64,000 nt of DNA, taken from NCBI GenBank assembly GCA_903970445.1, contig CAJCIP010000018.1, forward strand, positions 1 to 64,000. The letters are read 5' to 3'. Below the pieces are notes generated by a model. That model was given only the letters and a program-made list of their open reading frames with translations, was not told where the DNA came from and searched no databases. The translations under genes were made by a program, and so were the position numbers. Shown in pieces: positions 17,343-23,996 of the stretch (its first letter is position 1; each line of letters starts with the position of its first letter). Origin of the DNA: Verrucomicrobia bacterium Tous-C9LFEB (GTDB lineage: Bacteria; Acidobacteriota; Terriglobia; Terriglobales; Acidobacteriaceae).

Positions 17343-17804
17343 CTAGTCTTCGTCGGGGTCGTCGACGATGATGCGCCCGAGTTCTGAGACCGTTTCCATC
17401 AGGCCTTGAAACTGGTCATACCAGTCGGTCGCTGTCTCGTACAAGAAGACCACTCCACCGTGCGTGAAACCTAGCTGCAGATAGCCTACTTTTCCAACGT
17501 GCTGCGTGAGATCCTGCGCCATCTCCAATTCCGACAGATCGTGGTCCGGATAATTCTGGTCGCGCACCTGGCCAATGAGCGTGGCAATATCTTCCGGCTC
17601 CAGGATGACTTCGCTCATGGTTAGAAACGGTTGGTTTGCTGCTTTCGCATGTTCCACAAAGTCTTTCCATGCGTCTGGATCGTCATCTTCAAACATCACA
17701 CTTGGGACGTCGTCAGGCACGTAGGCGCGCATGCGGCGCAGGCCGTGCCCGGCAATGAAAGCCACCATGTCGTCTTTCAATACGCTTAGATCATCGGTTC
17801 TCAT
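17343..17804 (-). CDS. conserved-looking acidic protein of unknown function
   Basis: 153 residues, acidic, with no signal peptide or membrane segment. I do not recognise the family. The sequence has a regular alpha/beta look (VAFIAGHGLRRMRAYVPDD, later VGYLQLGFTHGGVVFLYET) and ends in a run of acidic residues. Codon use and GC resemble its neighbours. It immediately precedes recJ (three-base gap) and is divergent from the DUF507 genes. A role linked to RecJ is possible only from position. Confidence 0.75.
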   Translation of the reverse strand: MRTDDLSVLKDDMVAFIAGHGLRRMRAYVPDDVPSVMFEDDDPDAWKDFVEHAKAANQPFLTMSEVILEPEDIATLIGQVRDQNYPDHDLSELEMAQDLTQHVGKVGYLQLGFTHGGVVFLYETATDWYDQFQGLMETVSELGRIIVDDPDED

Positions 17805-17927
17805 GTGGCGTTATTCTCGCAGAAAGTTCAGCGGCATGAAACGTGCGATCGCTTCCGATCACGACGAAGCCGGCGGCTGGGTCCCACTCTCGCGACGCCG
17901 AAACAGCGTGCTAACCTGTTGCAGACC

Positions 17928-18206
17928 ATGATCTTTTCTAAGGAATATGTAGGCTATCTGGCGAAGCAAACCAACAAGCATTTGGTTGCCGCGAAGATGA
18001 TCCAGACCGGCAAGCAAGGGCTTGTCGATGAGCGCGTCGCAGCAGGATTAGTGGAAGAACTTGCTTTGGAAGACCGCATTAATGAGGAAGTCCGGACAAT
18101 TCTTGAAGCCATACAGGATGATATGCACAGGGGTGGGGCGAGCTATCCGGAAATGTTCAAGAAGGTGAAGCAGAAGCTTGTGAACCAGTACAAGGCGGTG
18201 CTATGA
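17928..18206 (+). CDS. DUF507 family protein (first of a tandem pair)
   Basis: 92 residues if started at ATG 17928. An upstream in-frame ATG would add 41 residues with no helix pattern, overlapping the divergent promoter area. The protein is all-helical and charged: MIFSKEYVGYLAKQ, then VDERVAAGLVEELALEDRIN and a C-terminal FKKVKQKLVNQYKA. This matches the DUF507 family, whose function is unknown. The stop overlaps the next start (ATGA), so the two DUF507 proteins are probably made in equal amounts and may pair. Confidence 0.85.
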   Translation: MIFSKEYVGYLAKQTNKHLVAAKMIQTGKQGLVDERVAAGLVEELALEDRINEEVRTILEAIQDDMHRGGASYPEMFKKVKQKLVNQYKAVL

Positions 18207-18478
18207 GAATCAGCCGCGATAAGCTGAACAAGCTGGCCCACGTAGTGGCTGATACTCTGGCGGAAATCAACGAGGTTGATTTCCTCGAAGACCGGAACAC
18301 CATCCGCCAGGAAGCTCGGAAGGCGCTCGAGAAGCTGCTCACGGAGGAGATGAAGATCGACGGAGCGGCACGGCAGAAGATCGCTTCCCAGCGGAAGATC
18401 ATCCCCGAAGGCTCCCAGGAGTGGGACATCCTCTACCGCAAGTACTATAACGACGAGGTCAAAAAGCTCGGTCTCTAG
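18203..18478 (+). CDS. DUF507 family protein (second of a tandem pair)
   Basis: 91 residues, a paralogue of the preceding gene. It has the family pattern MRISRDKLNKLAHVVADTL and a conserved C-terminal EWDILYRKYYNDEVKKLGL. ATG 18203 overlaps the upstream TGA by four bases. No catalytic motif is evident. The stop codon lies in the loop of an inverted repeat that probably ends this transcript just before the tRNA-Glu gene. Confidence 0.87.
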   Translation: MRISRDKLNKLAHVVADTLAEINEVDFLEDRNTIRQEARKALEKLLTEEMKIDGAARQKIASQRKIIPEGSQEWDILYRKYYNDEVKKLGL

Positions 18479-18488
18479 ATCGAGCTTT
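18463..18488 (+). terminator. hairpin at the end of the DUF507 operon
   Basis: Perfect eight-pair inverted repeat AAAGCTCG (18463-18470) and CGAGCTTT (18481-18488), with a ten-base loop that contains the TAG of the second DUF507 gene. The T-run is short (TTTGC), so termination strength is uncertain. Confidence 0.45.
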
Positions 18489-18490
18489 GC

Positions 18491-18496
18491 TATACT
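18491..18496 (+). promoter_or_regulatory. possible -10 element of tRNA-Glu
   Basis: TATACT lies 35 bases upstream of the mature tRNA 5' end and directly after the DUF507 hairpin. No good -35 hexamer is seen at 17 bases, so this is tentative. Confidence 0.3.
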
Positions 18497-18530
18497 TGAG
18501 GGGTCGCACCGGGTCATTCGCTCGTGCTGT

Positions 18531-18607
18531 GGCGATATGGTGTAACTGGTTAACACGTCGCCCTCTCAAGGCGAAGAGTTCGGGTTCGAGCCCCGATATC
18601 GCTACCA
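18531..18607 (+). tRNA. tRNA-Glu (anticodon CTC)
   Basis: Folds by eye into a full cloverleaf. The acceptor is GGCGATA (18531-18537) with TATCGCT (18597-18603). The D stem is GTGT/ACAC (18540-18543, 18553-18556). The anticodon stem is TCGCC/GGCGA with loop CTCTCAA (18563-18569), giving anticodon CTC for GAG codons. The variable loop is five bases. The T stem is TCGGG/CCCGA with loop TTCGAGC. The discriminator A is followed by an encoded CCA (18605-18607). The first acceptor pair is G-U. Confidence 0.95.
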
Positions 18608-19018
18608 ACCTCACCCAAATGGAATGACTTAGGGTAGATCGCGAAATCCATCTGTTTACCCTATCCGGTCTAAAACACTTTTATTCCGGATCCGGTGGCG
18701 CCTCGTACATCAGCTCAATCCAAGGCCAGATATTTGCCAGCACCTGCACCCGAGATAACACGCATCTGACGGCAACGGCCCGATCTTTCGATAATGACGA
18801 TCTGAGCACTGCACCTGCGTCTCCATATAACCTGCCATGCGCTTAGGATGATGGCACCGTAAAGCCGTAAGTTCCGCTTCAGCGATGAACATCAAAACCA
18901 CGATCTTGCGAACGGTACATTGTTTATTAGCGACTCGTGGGCCGCGTGCTTGATCGATTACCCCGCTTCGCATCTCGGACTGACTAGAAGCTTGCTGTCA
19001 GGGCACGCGATGACACAT
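18608..19018. other. gene-free stretch between tRNA-Glu and the LacI regulator gene
   Basis: About 410 bases with no convincing reading frame. Open frames here (for example 18710-18973 on the minus strand) lack a ribosome site, family resemblance and normal codon pattern. A tRNA 3' end beside an accessory sugar-utilisation island would be a natural integration site. I looked for an integrase remnant or a direct repeat of the tRNA 3' end and saw none. Confidence 0.5.
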
Positions 19019-20017
19019 TTACTTGCATCCACACGAGTGCCGATAGATCATCTCGCCTGGCAGGGCCACGTTTTGCATCTCAAGCGAGTCATTTCCCGCA
19101 ATCCGCTCAAACAAAATGCTGATAGCGTGTCGGACGATGTTCTCCACGGGCTGACGAACAACCGAAACGGCAGGATCTACCATGGCGGCCATCTCAAAAT
19201 CGTCGAAACCTAGTAAGGGTAGGCGAGATGTTTTTGGAAGAGCCAGTTCGTCGTATGCCTGGAGAGCGGTACGCGTGGCGCGATTGCTGAAACACAACAA
19301 CGCGTCCGGTCCCTTACGGCTAAGCAACGCTGAGCATAGGTGATACCGTAGCTCGTCGTGGTTTGGCGCTTCGATCAGAATTGGTGCTTTCCTGCGGCTT
19401 TCCAGTGCTTCTTTGTACCCGTTCCAGCGCTGCTCGAAACTCATGATTTCGCGGCGGCTTAGAAGGCACGCGATGCGCTTATAACCATGCTGCAGAAGGT
19501 GTTCCGTGGCCGTACGGGCTGCGTCGTGGTTACGTAAAACTACGGAATCCATGGCCGGCGACAGAAACCGGTCGATCGCTACCACAGGCATGCCGTGCAC
19601 CACATTGCGAATACCTTCTGCAGTTGAGCCAGCGGCAGGTGCGAGAATCAAACCGTCCGCGCGATACCGCCTGAGTGTGCTTAGCTGCGCCGCCTGCTGC
19701 TCGGCATTCTCCTGATGCGTTAGCAGGATGACTGCATAGCCACGCTTGTGCGCTTCATCTTCAATCAGTTGCACGGCCTGGGCGTAGAAACTGTTCGTGA
19801 CCTGCGGGATGATTGCGCCAAGCGTCCGCGTGCGGCCACCACGCAGGGCGCGTGCGGTTTCGTCCGGCTGATATTGCAGGCGCGCGCTGGCTTCAGCGAT
19901 GCGAGCCCTGACGCCTTCGGCAACCGTGATCCCTCGGAAGTAGCGCGACACAGTCGACGGGCTGACACCGACAGCTTTCGCGACATCGATGACTGTCGAA
20001 CGTTTTGTCATGCGCAT
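19019..20017 (-). CDS. LacI-family transcriptional regulator of the pectin island
   Basis: 332 residues. The N-terminal helix-turn-helix is TVIDVAKAVGVSPSTVSRYFRG (described in two parts: VAKAVGVS and PSTVSRYF), followed by a hinge (YQPDETARALRGGRT) and a periplasmic-binding-like effector domain. The C-terminus SCGCK is typical of this family. It follows the GH28 gene by 40 bases on the same strand, so it is probably co-transcribed and autoregulated through the palindrome at 21418. LacI proteins bind palindromes with a central CG, and four perfect GACAACGTTGTC copies lie in the control regions of this island. The inducer is likely a uronate or derivative (inference). Confidence 0.92.
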   Translation of the reverse strand: MRMTKRSTVIDVAKAVGVSPSTVSRYFRGITVAEGVRARIAEASARLQYQPDETARALRGGRTRTLGAIIPQVTNSFYAQAVQLIEDEAHKRGYAVILLTHQENAEQQAAQLSTLRRYRADGLILAPAAGSTAEGIRNVVHGMPVVAIDRFLSPAMDSVVLRNHDAARTATEHLLQHGYKRIACLLSRREIMSFEQRWNGYKEALESRRKAPILIEAPNHDELRYHLCSALLSRKGPDALLCFSNRATRTALQAYDELALPKTSRLPLLGFDDFEMAAMVDPAVSVVRQPVENIVRHAISILFERIAGNDSLEMQNVALPGEMIYRHSCGCK

Positions 20018-20057
20018 GGATCGAACCGCTTCAGTGTAGCAGCGGTACTTCGCGGCG

Positions 20058-21329
20058 TTACTGTTGCTTCACATCGCTTGCAGGGCCGGCAAGAACGGCT
20101 TCGCCCGCACCGGCATTGATCACCAGACGATGGGCTGCTACCTTCGCGTAGGCCAGGTACATGCCGGTAGCCGCTTCAATTCTTACGTTGTCCAGATGCA
20201 GATCTTCTACCGGCGATTCCGGCAAACCAACGATGACGCCAGCCTTCTTTGCGCCGGTCGCTGTCAAGTTGCGAATCGTAATGTCGTGGAAACGCGGTGT
20301 GAGTCTACCCACCGGCTGCGGCCCCTCACCCTCAGCGGGAAGGACCTTGGGGTAGTACTCGCTGATGAGAATGGGTGTGCCGACGTTATGCATGTTCACA
20401 TCATCTACGCGGATGTCGGAGACATCTGCGCCGCGATCACGGTTGGCCTTAATGCGAATGCCCTGCTCCGTGCCGTCGAAGGTAATGTGGCTGATGTGAA
20501 TCCGTTGCGCTCCGCCGGCGATCTCGCTGCCAATGGATAGCCCGTGGCCGTGCGCGAACGTGCAGTTGGTGATTGTGATGTCTGCGGATGGAGAGTCGGG
20601 TCCGGGTGAGTTGATCAAGCCCGACTTGATCGCAATGTTGTCGTCGCCTACATCGGCATAAACGTGATCGATCAGGACATGTGTCGAAGAAAATGGATCG
20701 ATCGCGTCTGTGTTTGGAGAATGTGGGTCGGCGAGTATCTTTACGTTTTGAATTGTCACATCGTCGCTGTAGTACGGAACAATCTGCCAGAAAGGTGCAT
20801 TTTCAATGGTGAGGTTCTCGATACGCACGTGCTTCGAGTGATTGAGCACAATCAGCCGCGGACGCGGATTACCCTCGCCTACGATCCCATGATCGCGTTC
20901 AGCTCGCGCCTGCTGCCACCAGCTTTGACCTTGGCCATCAATTGTTCCACCACCCGAAAGCACGATGTTTTGCGCGCCTTCCGAACTTAACAGCGGCTGG
21001 AGTGCTGCCGCGCGGAGTTCGGTGATTCTGGGATAGTCGCTATGGTCGGCGGAGCCTCGCAATGTTGATCCGGGCTCAATGTCCAAAATGATGTTGCTGC
21101 GCAGGATAAGAGGTCCGCTGAGGAAGTCTCCGCTAAGTCGAACGGTGCCACCACCCTTGGCAGCGCATGCGTCAATGGCTTTCTGCAGCGCCGCGGTGTC
21201 CTTGGTGTGTGCGTCGCCGCGGGCGCCGTAGGCGTGCGCGTCACACAAGGTGGAGGCGTGCAAAGGCTGTAAAAACACCGCAGCGAAGGCGCAGAGCGAC
21301 GCTAGCGTTAGCATTTGACGAAGTGACAT
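20058..21329 (-). CDS. GH28 polygalacturonase (periplasmic)
   Basis: 423 residues with a signal peptide (about 1-26). It is a right-handed beta-helix enzyme. The four GH28 signatures are all present: NTD at residues 206-208, GDD at 228-230, GHG at 261-263 and RIK at 292-294. The two Asp of GDD and the Asp of NTD form the catalytic set that hydrolyses alpha-1,4-galacturonan. ATG 21329 has GAGGA five bases upstream. It is divergent from the pectinesterase gene with an operator between them, and is followed by the LacI gene. Endo or exo action cannot be decided by eye. Confidence 0.92.
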   Translation of the reverse strand: MSLRQMLTLASLCAFAAVFLQPLHASTLCDAHAYGARGDAHTKDTAALQKAIDACAAKGGGTVRLSGDFLSGPLILRSNIILDIEPGSTLRGSADHSDYPRITELRAAALQPLLSSEGAQNIVLSGGGTIDGQGQSWWQQARAERDHGIVGEGNPRPRLIVLNHSKHVRIENLTIENAPFWQIVPYYSDDVTIQNVKILADPHSPNTDAIDPFSSTHVLIDHVYADVGDDNIAIKSGLINSPGPDSPSADITITNCTFAHGHGLSIGSEIAGGAQRIHISHITFDGTEQGIRIKANRDRGADVSDIRVDDVNMHNVGTPILISEYYPKVLPAEGEGPQPVGRLTPRFHDITIRNLTATGAKKAGVIVGLPESPVEDLHLDNVRIEAATGMYLAYAKVAAHRLVINAGAGEAVLAGPASDVKQQ

Positions 21330-21417
21330 AAGGTCCTCAGCTTACGAAGTGTTCGCCCGCGGAGTGACCATGGAAGTATTGCGCTGCGGGCACACGATCG
21401 TGGAACTGTGTCATGCT

Positions 21418-21431
21418 AGACAACGTTGTCA
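21418..21431. promoter_or_regulatory. LacI-type operator between GH28 and pectinesterase genes
   Basis: AGACAACGTTGTCA contains the perfect 12-base palindrome GACAACGTTGTC (21419-21430). It lies 89 bases before the GH28 start and 39 bases before the chosen pectinesterase start. It would allow one repressor to control both divergent genes and, through GH28, the regulator itself. Confidence 0.85.
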
Positions 21432-21469
21432 GTTTTTGTCTAGCTGCGGTGGTAGAAGAGGGCCAACCC

Positions 21470-22501
21470 TTGAGAAGTCAGGTGCTATTCAAATCACTAA
21501 TACCGTCTGCTCTGATCTGCGTCCTTGCGGCATACACGCTTCGGCCGACTTCCTCGACCGCCCAAGACGTTCACATTCACGTCATACAAACGACGAAACA
21601 GGCCGCCGTTTCCGCTGTCCCCGCAGAGTTTCCAACAATCCAGATGGCGCTGGATCACGCGCCTGCTCCTCCCTCAAACGGTCGCCTTATCATTCACATT
21701 GCTCCCGGAATATACCGCGAACGGGTTTGGGTTTCGCCCGAGCGAACGCGGACCACGTTCCTTGGCGAAGGTGCGGATGCCTCGCAGGTTGTGATCGTGG
21801 CCGGGCAGAGTGCGAAAACAGCAGGCGGCACATTTCTTTCCGCGACGACTAACATCAGCGCTGCAGACTTCCATGCCGACCGAATTACGTTTGCAAACGA
21901 TGCCGGTCCAGTCGGGCAGGCCGTTGCCATCGCTGTGAATGCCGATCGTGCGATCTTCAAGCACTGCCGCTTCCTCGGCGACCAGGACACGCTACTGGCG
22001 AATTTCGGCCGGCAGTTATATGTTGACTCGTATATCGAAGGTGGTGTGGACTTTATCTTCGGTAATGCCACTGCGCTCTTCGAGCACGACGAAATTCACA
22101 TCATTCGCCCGGGGTATCTTACGGCGCAGTCACGCACATCTCCCGCACTCACCACTGGGTATGTGTTCGACCATTCCACTGTGACCGCTGCTGACATGGG
22201 CGAAAAGCATTTCTACCTGGGTCGTCCGTGGCGCGCATACTCGCGCGTCGTGTTCATGAATACAGAACTGCCTGCTTCCTTGCACTCCGACGGCTGGGCA
22301 ACGTGGACGAGCAACACGCCAGACCTGACGACACCGTTTTATGCAGAATTTGCGAACTCCGGCCCCGGCGCCAACACGGTGCAGCGCGTTTCCTGGTCGC
22401 ATCAGCTCACGTCCCAGGAGGCGGAAGCATTCGCGCCCGCGAAGTTTTTGCGTGGCGACGACCATTGGGACGCGTTGCACGAAGCTGCCAGCTTACCTTG
22501 A
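21470..22501 (+). CDS. pectin methylesterase (CE8)
   Basis: About 343 residues. Pectinesterase signatures are clear: GPVGQAVAIAV (catalytic Gln region), FLGDQDTLL (first Asp), YIEGGVDFIFGNATALFE (second, nucleophilic Asp) and FYLGRPWRAYS (Arg). It removes methyl groups from pectin so that polygalacturonases can act. The start is uncertain. An in-frame ATG at 21413 would place the operator inside the gene and spoil the signal peptide. TTG 21470 has GAAGAGGG seven bases upstream and gives a normal signal sequence (SLIPSALICVLAAY). GTG codons at 21449/21452 are alternatives. Confidence 0.9.
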   Translation: MRSQVLFKSLIPSALICVLAAYTLRPTSSTAQDVHIHVIQTTKQAAVSAVPAEFPTIQMALDHAPAPPSNGRLIIHIAPGIYRERVWVSPERTRTTFLGEGADASQVVIVAGQSAKTAGGTFLSATTNISAADFHADRITFANDAGPVGQAVAIAVNADRAIFKHCRFLGDQDTLLANFGRQLYVDSYIEGGVDFIFGNATALFEHDEIHIIRPGYLTAQSRTSPALTTGYVFDHSTVTAADMGEKHFYLGRPWRAYSRVVFMNTELPASLHSDGWATWTSNTPDLTTPFYAEFANSGPGANTVQRVSWSHQLTSQEAEAFAPAKFLRGDDHWDALHEAASLP

Positions 22502-22519
22502 CCGACGGCTTAGAGGCGC

Positions 22520-23917
22520 TCATCGTGACGCACTGCTTTTGGAGGGGAACATACATGTCTGTTGTTGTGAATCGCGGCGCGTCTGCGCGGTGACCACTGT
22601 ACCCCTAACGTCGTCGCCCGACAGACGGAAATCAACCGGACCGGGACCGTAGGAGACATGCGCGTGCTCGGCGAATTGCTTGTAAGCCTGTGGCTGATCC
22701 AGCCGAACGTCGTCGAATCTTGCTGTCGTCGCATGCGCGGTGTCGGTTCCGTCCACGGTTAGCTTTCCTCCTCCAGCGATGCGAACGTCTTTGAACGCGA
22801 CATCTCGGAAGAGCGGGATCTGAAGACTGTTTAGGCTTGAGCCACTGTTGTCGTAGCGCGTGTCGATGGAGATGGGGTTTGCCGTATCGCGAATGCAGAC
22901 ATCTTCATACCGAATGCGTTCGACGAGGCCACCGCGGTGAATATTGGACTTGATGCGTAGGCCATTGTCCGCCCCATCGATCGTCAAGCCGCGCACAAGC
23001 ACATCGCTCACACCCGCACACGTTTCCGAGCCGATGGACATGCCGTGACCGGCGTAGAAGTGGTTGTCGATAACGCTCACGTGCTGGACGCCCGTCCCGC
23101 TTCCCTTTATGGCGATATGGTCATCCCCCGTGCTGATGATGCTGTGAGTTACCGTGATGTCCGAGGCGCTGCCCGGGTCGATGCCGTCGGTATTGCGCGC
23201 GCGTTGTGGCGCCTTAATGCGCACACACCACACCGTGAAGCCACGACCGTTGCTGTAGACGAGGTGGAAGTTGGGTGAGTTCCGAAGAGTAATACGATAG
23301 ATCGAAAAATCGTCTGAGTGATCTGCCACCACAAGCCGAGGGACTTGTTGGCGTCCGCCTCTGCGCGCCTGCTCCGCTAAATCCCACCAGGTTATAGAGT
23401 CGTGAAGCAACTTCGCGCCACCGCGGCCGTCGACGACGCCCTCGCCCATCAGTGCTGCGTGTGGCGCATCGTCGATGGCGATAAGCGCCTTGCATCCGGC
23501 GGCCTCATGATTGACCACGCCGCAGCTATTGGGAGTCCGGTCGAATACTCGAGGGTCACGCGAGGCAAAGAGCGTGACACCTTCATCGATGAGCAACGTC
23601 ACATTCGCGGGAATGCTGATAGGGCCTGATAGGAAAGCATTCAACCTCCCATTTGCCGCGAGCTCGACAGCACTACCGTGGTCGCAGTGGTCGAGGGCTT
23701 GCTGAATGCGATTTGTATCCAGTCGCTCTTCGTCTTCAGCAGCTAAACTTTCGTTTTTCGCCGCGATGCCTGCCGAGAGGCGGACACAAGTTTGCGGAAT
23801 GTGCGGTTCCGTCACGGTACGGCGGTCCTGCGCGTGGCTGCTGCAGGATGTAAGAAGTGCCACTGATATCCATGCAAGCCCGTTCTTTACGCAAGGGGCG
23901 AGGTGCAAGGTCTGCAT
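22520..23917 (-). CDS. GH28 polygalacturonase, lipoprotein form
   Basis: 465 residues from ATG 23917, which has AGGAG eight bases upstream. A longer frame exists but would overlap the receptor gene. The N-terminus is a lipoprotein signal (ALLTSC lipobox), so this enzyme is probably membrane-anchored, unlike the other GH28. Family motifs are NTDGIDPG, TGDDHIAIKG, YAGHGMSIGSE and LRIKSN. It follows the TonB receptor gene after a hairpin of 14 pairs, suggesting co-transcription with reduced read-through. It could act on oligogalacturonides after capture at the cell surface (inference). Confidence 0.9.
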   Translation of the reverse strand: MQTLHLAPCVKNGLAWISVALLTSCSSHAQDRRTVTEPHIPQTCVRLSAGIAAKNESLAAEDEERLDTNRIQQALDHCDHGSAVELAANGRLNAFLSGPISIPANVTLLIDEGVTLFASRDPRVFDRTPNSCGVVNHEAAGCKALIAIDDAPHAALMGEGVVDGRGGAKLLHDSITWWDLAEQARRGGRQQVPRLVVADHSDDFSIYRITLRNSPNFHLVYSNGRGFTVWCVRIKAPQRARNTDGIDPGSASDITVTHSIISTGDDHIAIKGSGTGVQHVSVIDNHFYAGHGMSIGSETCAGVSDVLVRGLTIDGADNGLRIKSNIHRGGLVERIRYEDVCIRDTANPISIDTRYDNSGSSLNSLQIPLFRDVAFKDVRIAGGGKLTVDGTDTAHATTARFDDVRLDQPQAYKQFAEHAHVSYGPGPVDFRLSGDDVRGTVVTAQTRRDSQQQTCMFPSKSSASR

Positions 23918-23943
23918 GATGTGTCTCCTACTAAGCAGATAAG

Positions 23944-23975
23944 CAACGGAAGCGTCCACAAGGACGCTTCCGTTG
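23944..23975 (-). terminator. strong hairpin between TonB receptor and GH28 genes
   Basis: A perfect 14-pair stem, CAACGGAAGCGTCC (23944-23957) and GGACGCTTCCGTTG (23962-23975), with loop ACAA. There is no T-tract on the minus-strand 3' side (GCTTATCTGC), so it may be a partial terminator or a transcript-stabilising structure rather than a full stop. Confidence 0.6.
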
Positions 23976-23996
23976 GCCCAAATTATGCACAGTGCG

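Noticed and set aside
18710-18973. 87-codon minus-strand frame between tRNA-Glu and the regulator gene
   Set aside because: No ribosome site, odd composition and no resemblance to integrase or any known family. Treated as non-coding.
18590-19018. possible attachment site or island border at the tRNA-Glu 3' end
   Set aside because: No direct repeat of the tRNA end and no integrase were found at either side of the pectin island by eye. Base composition does not change.
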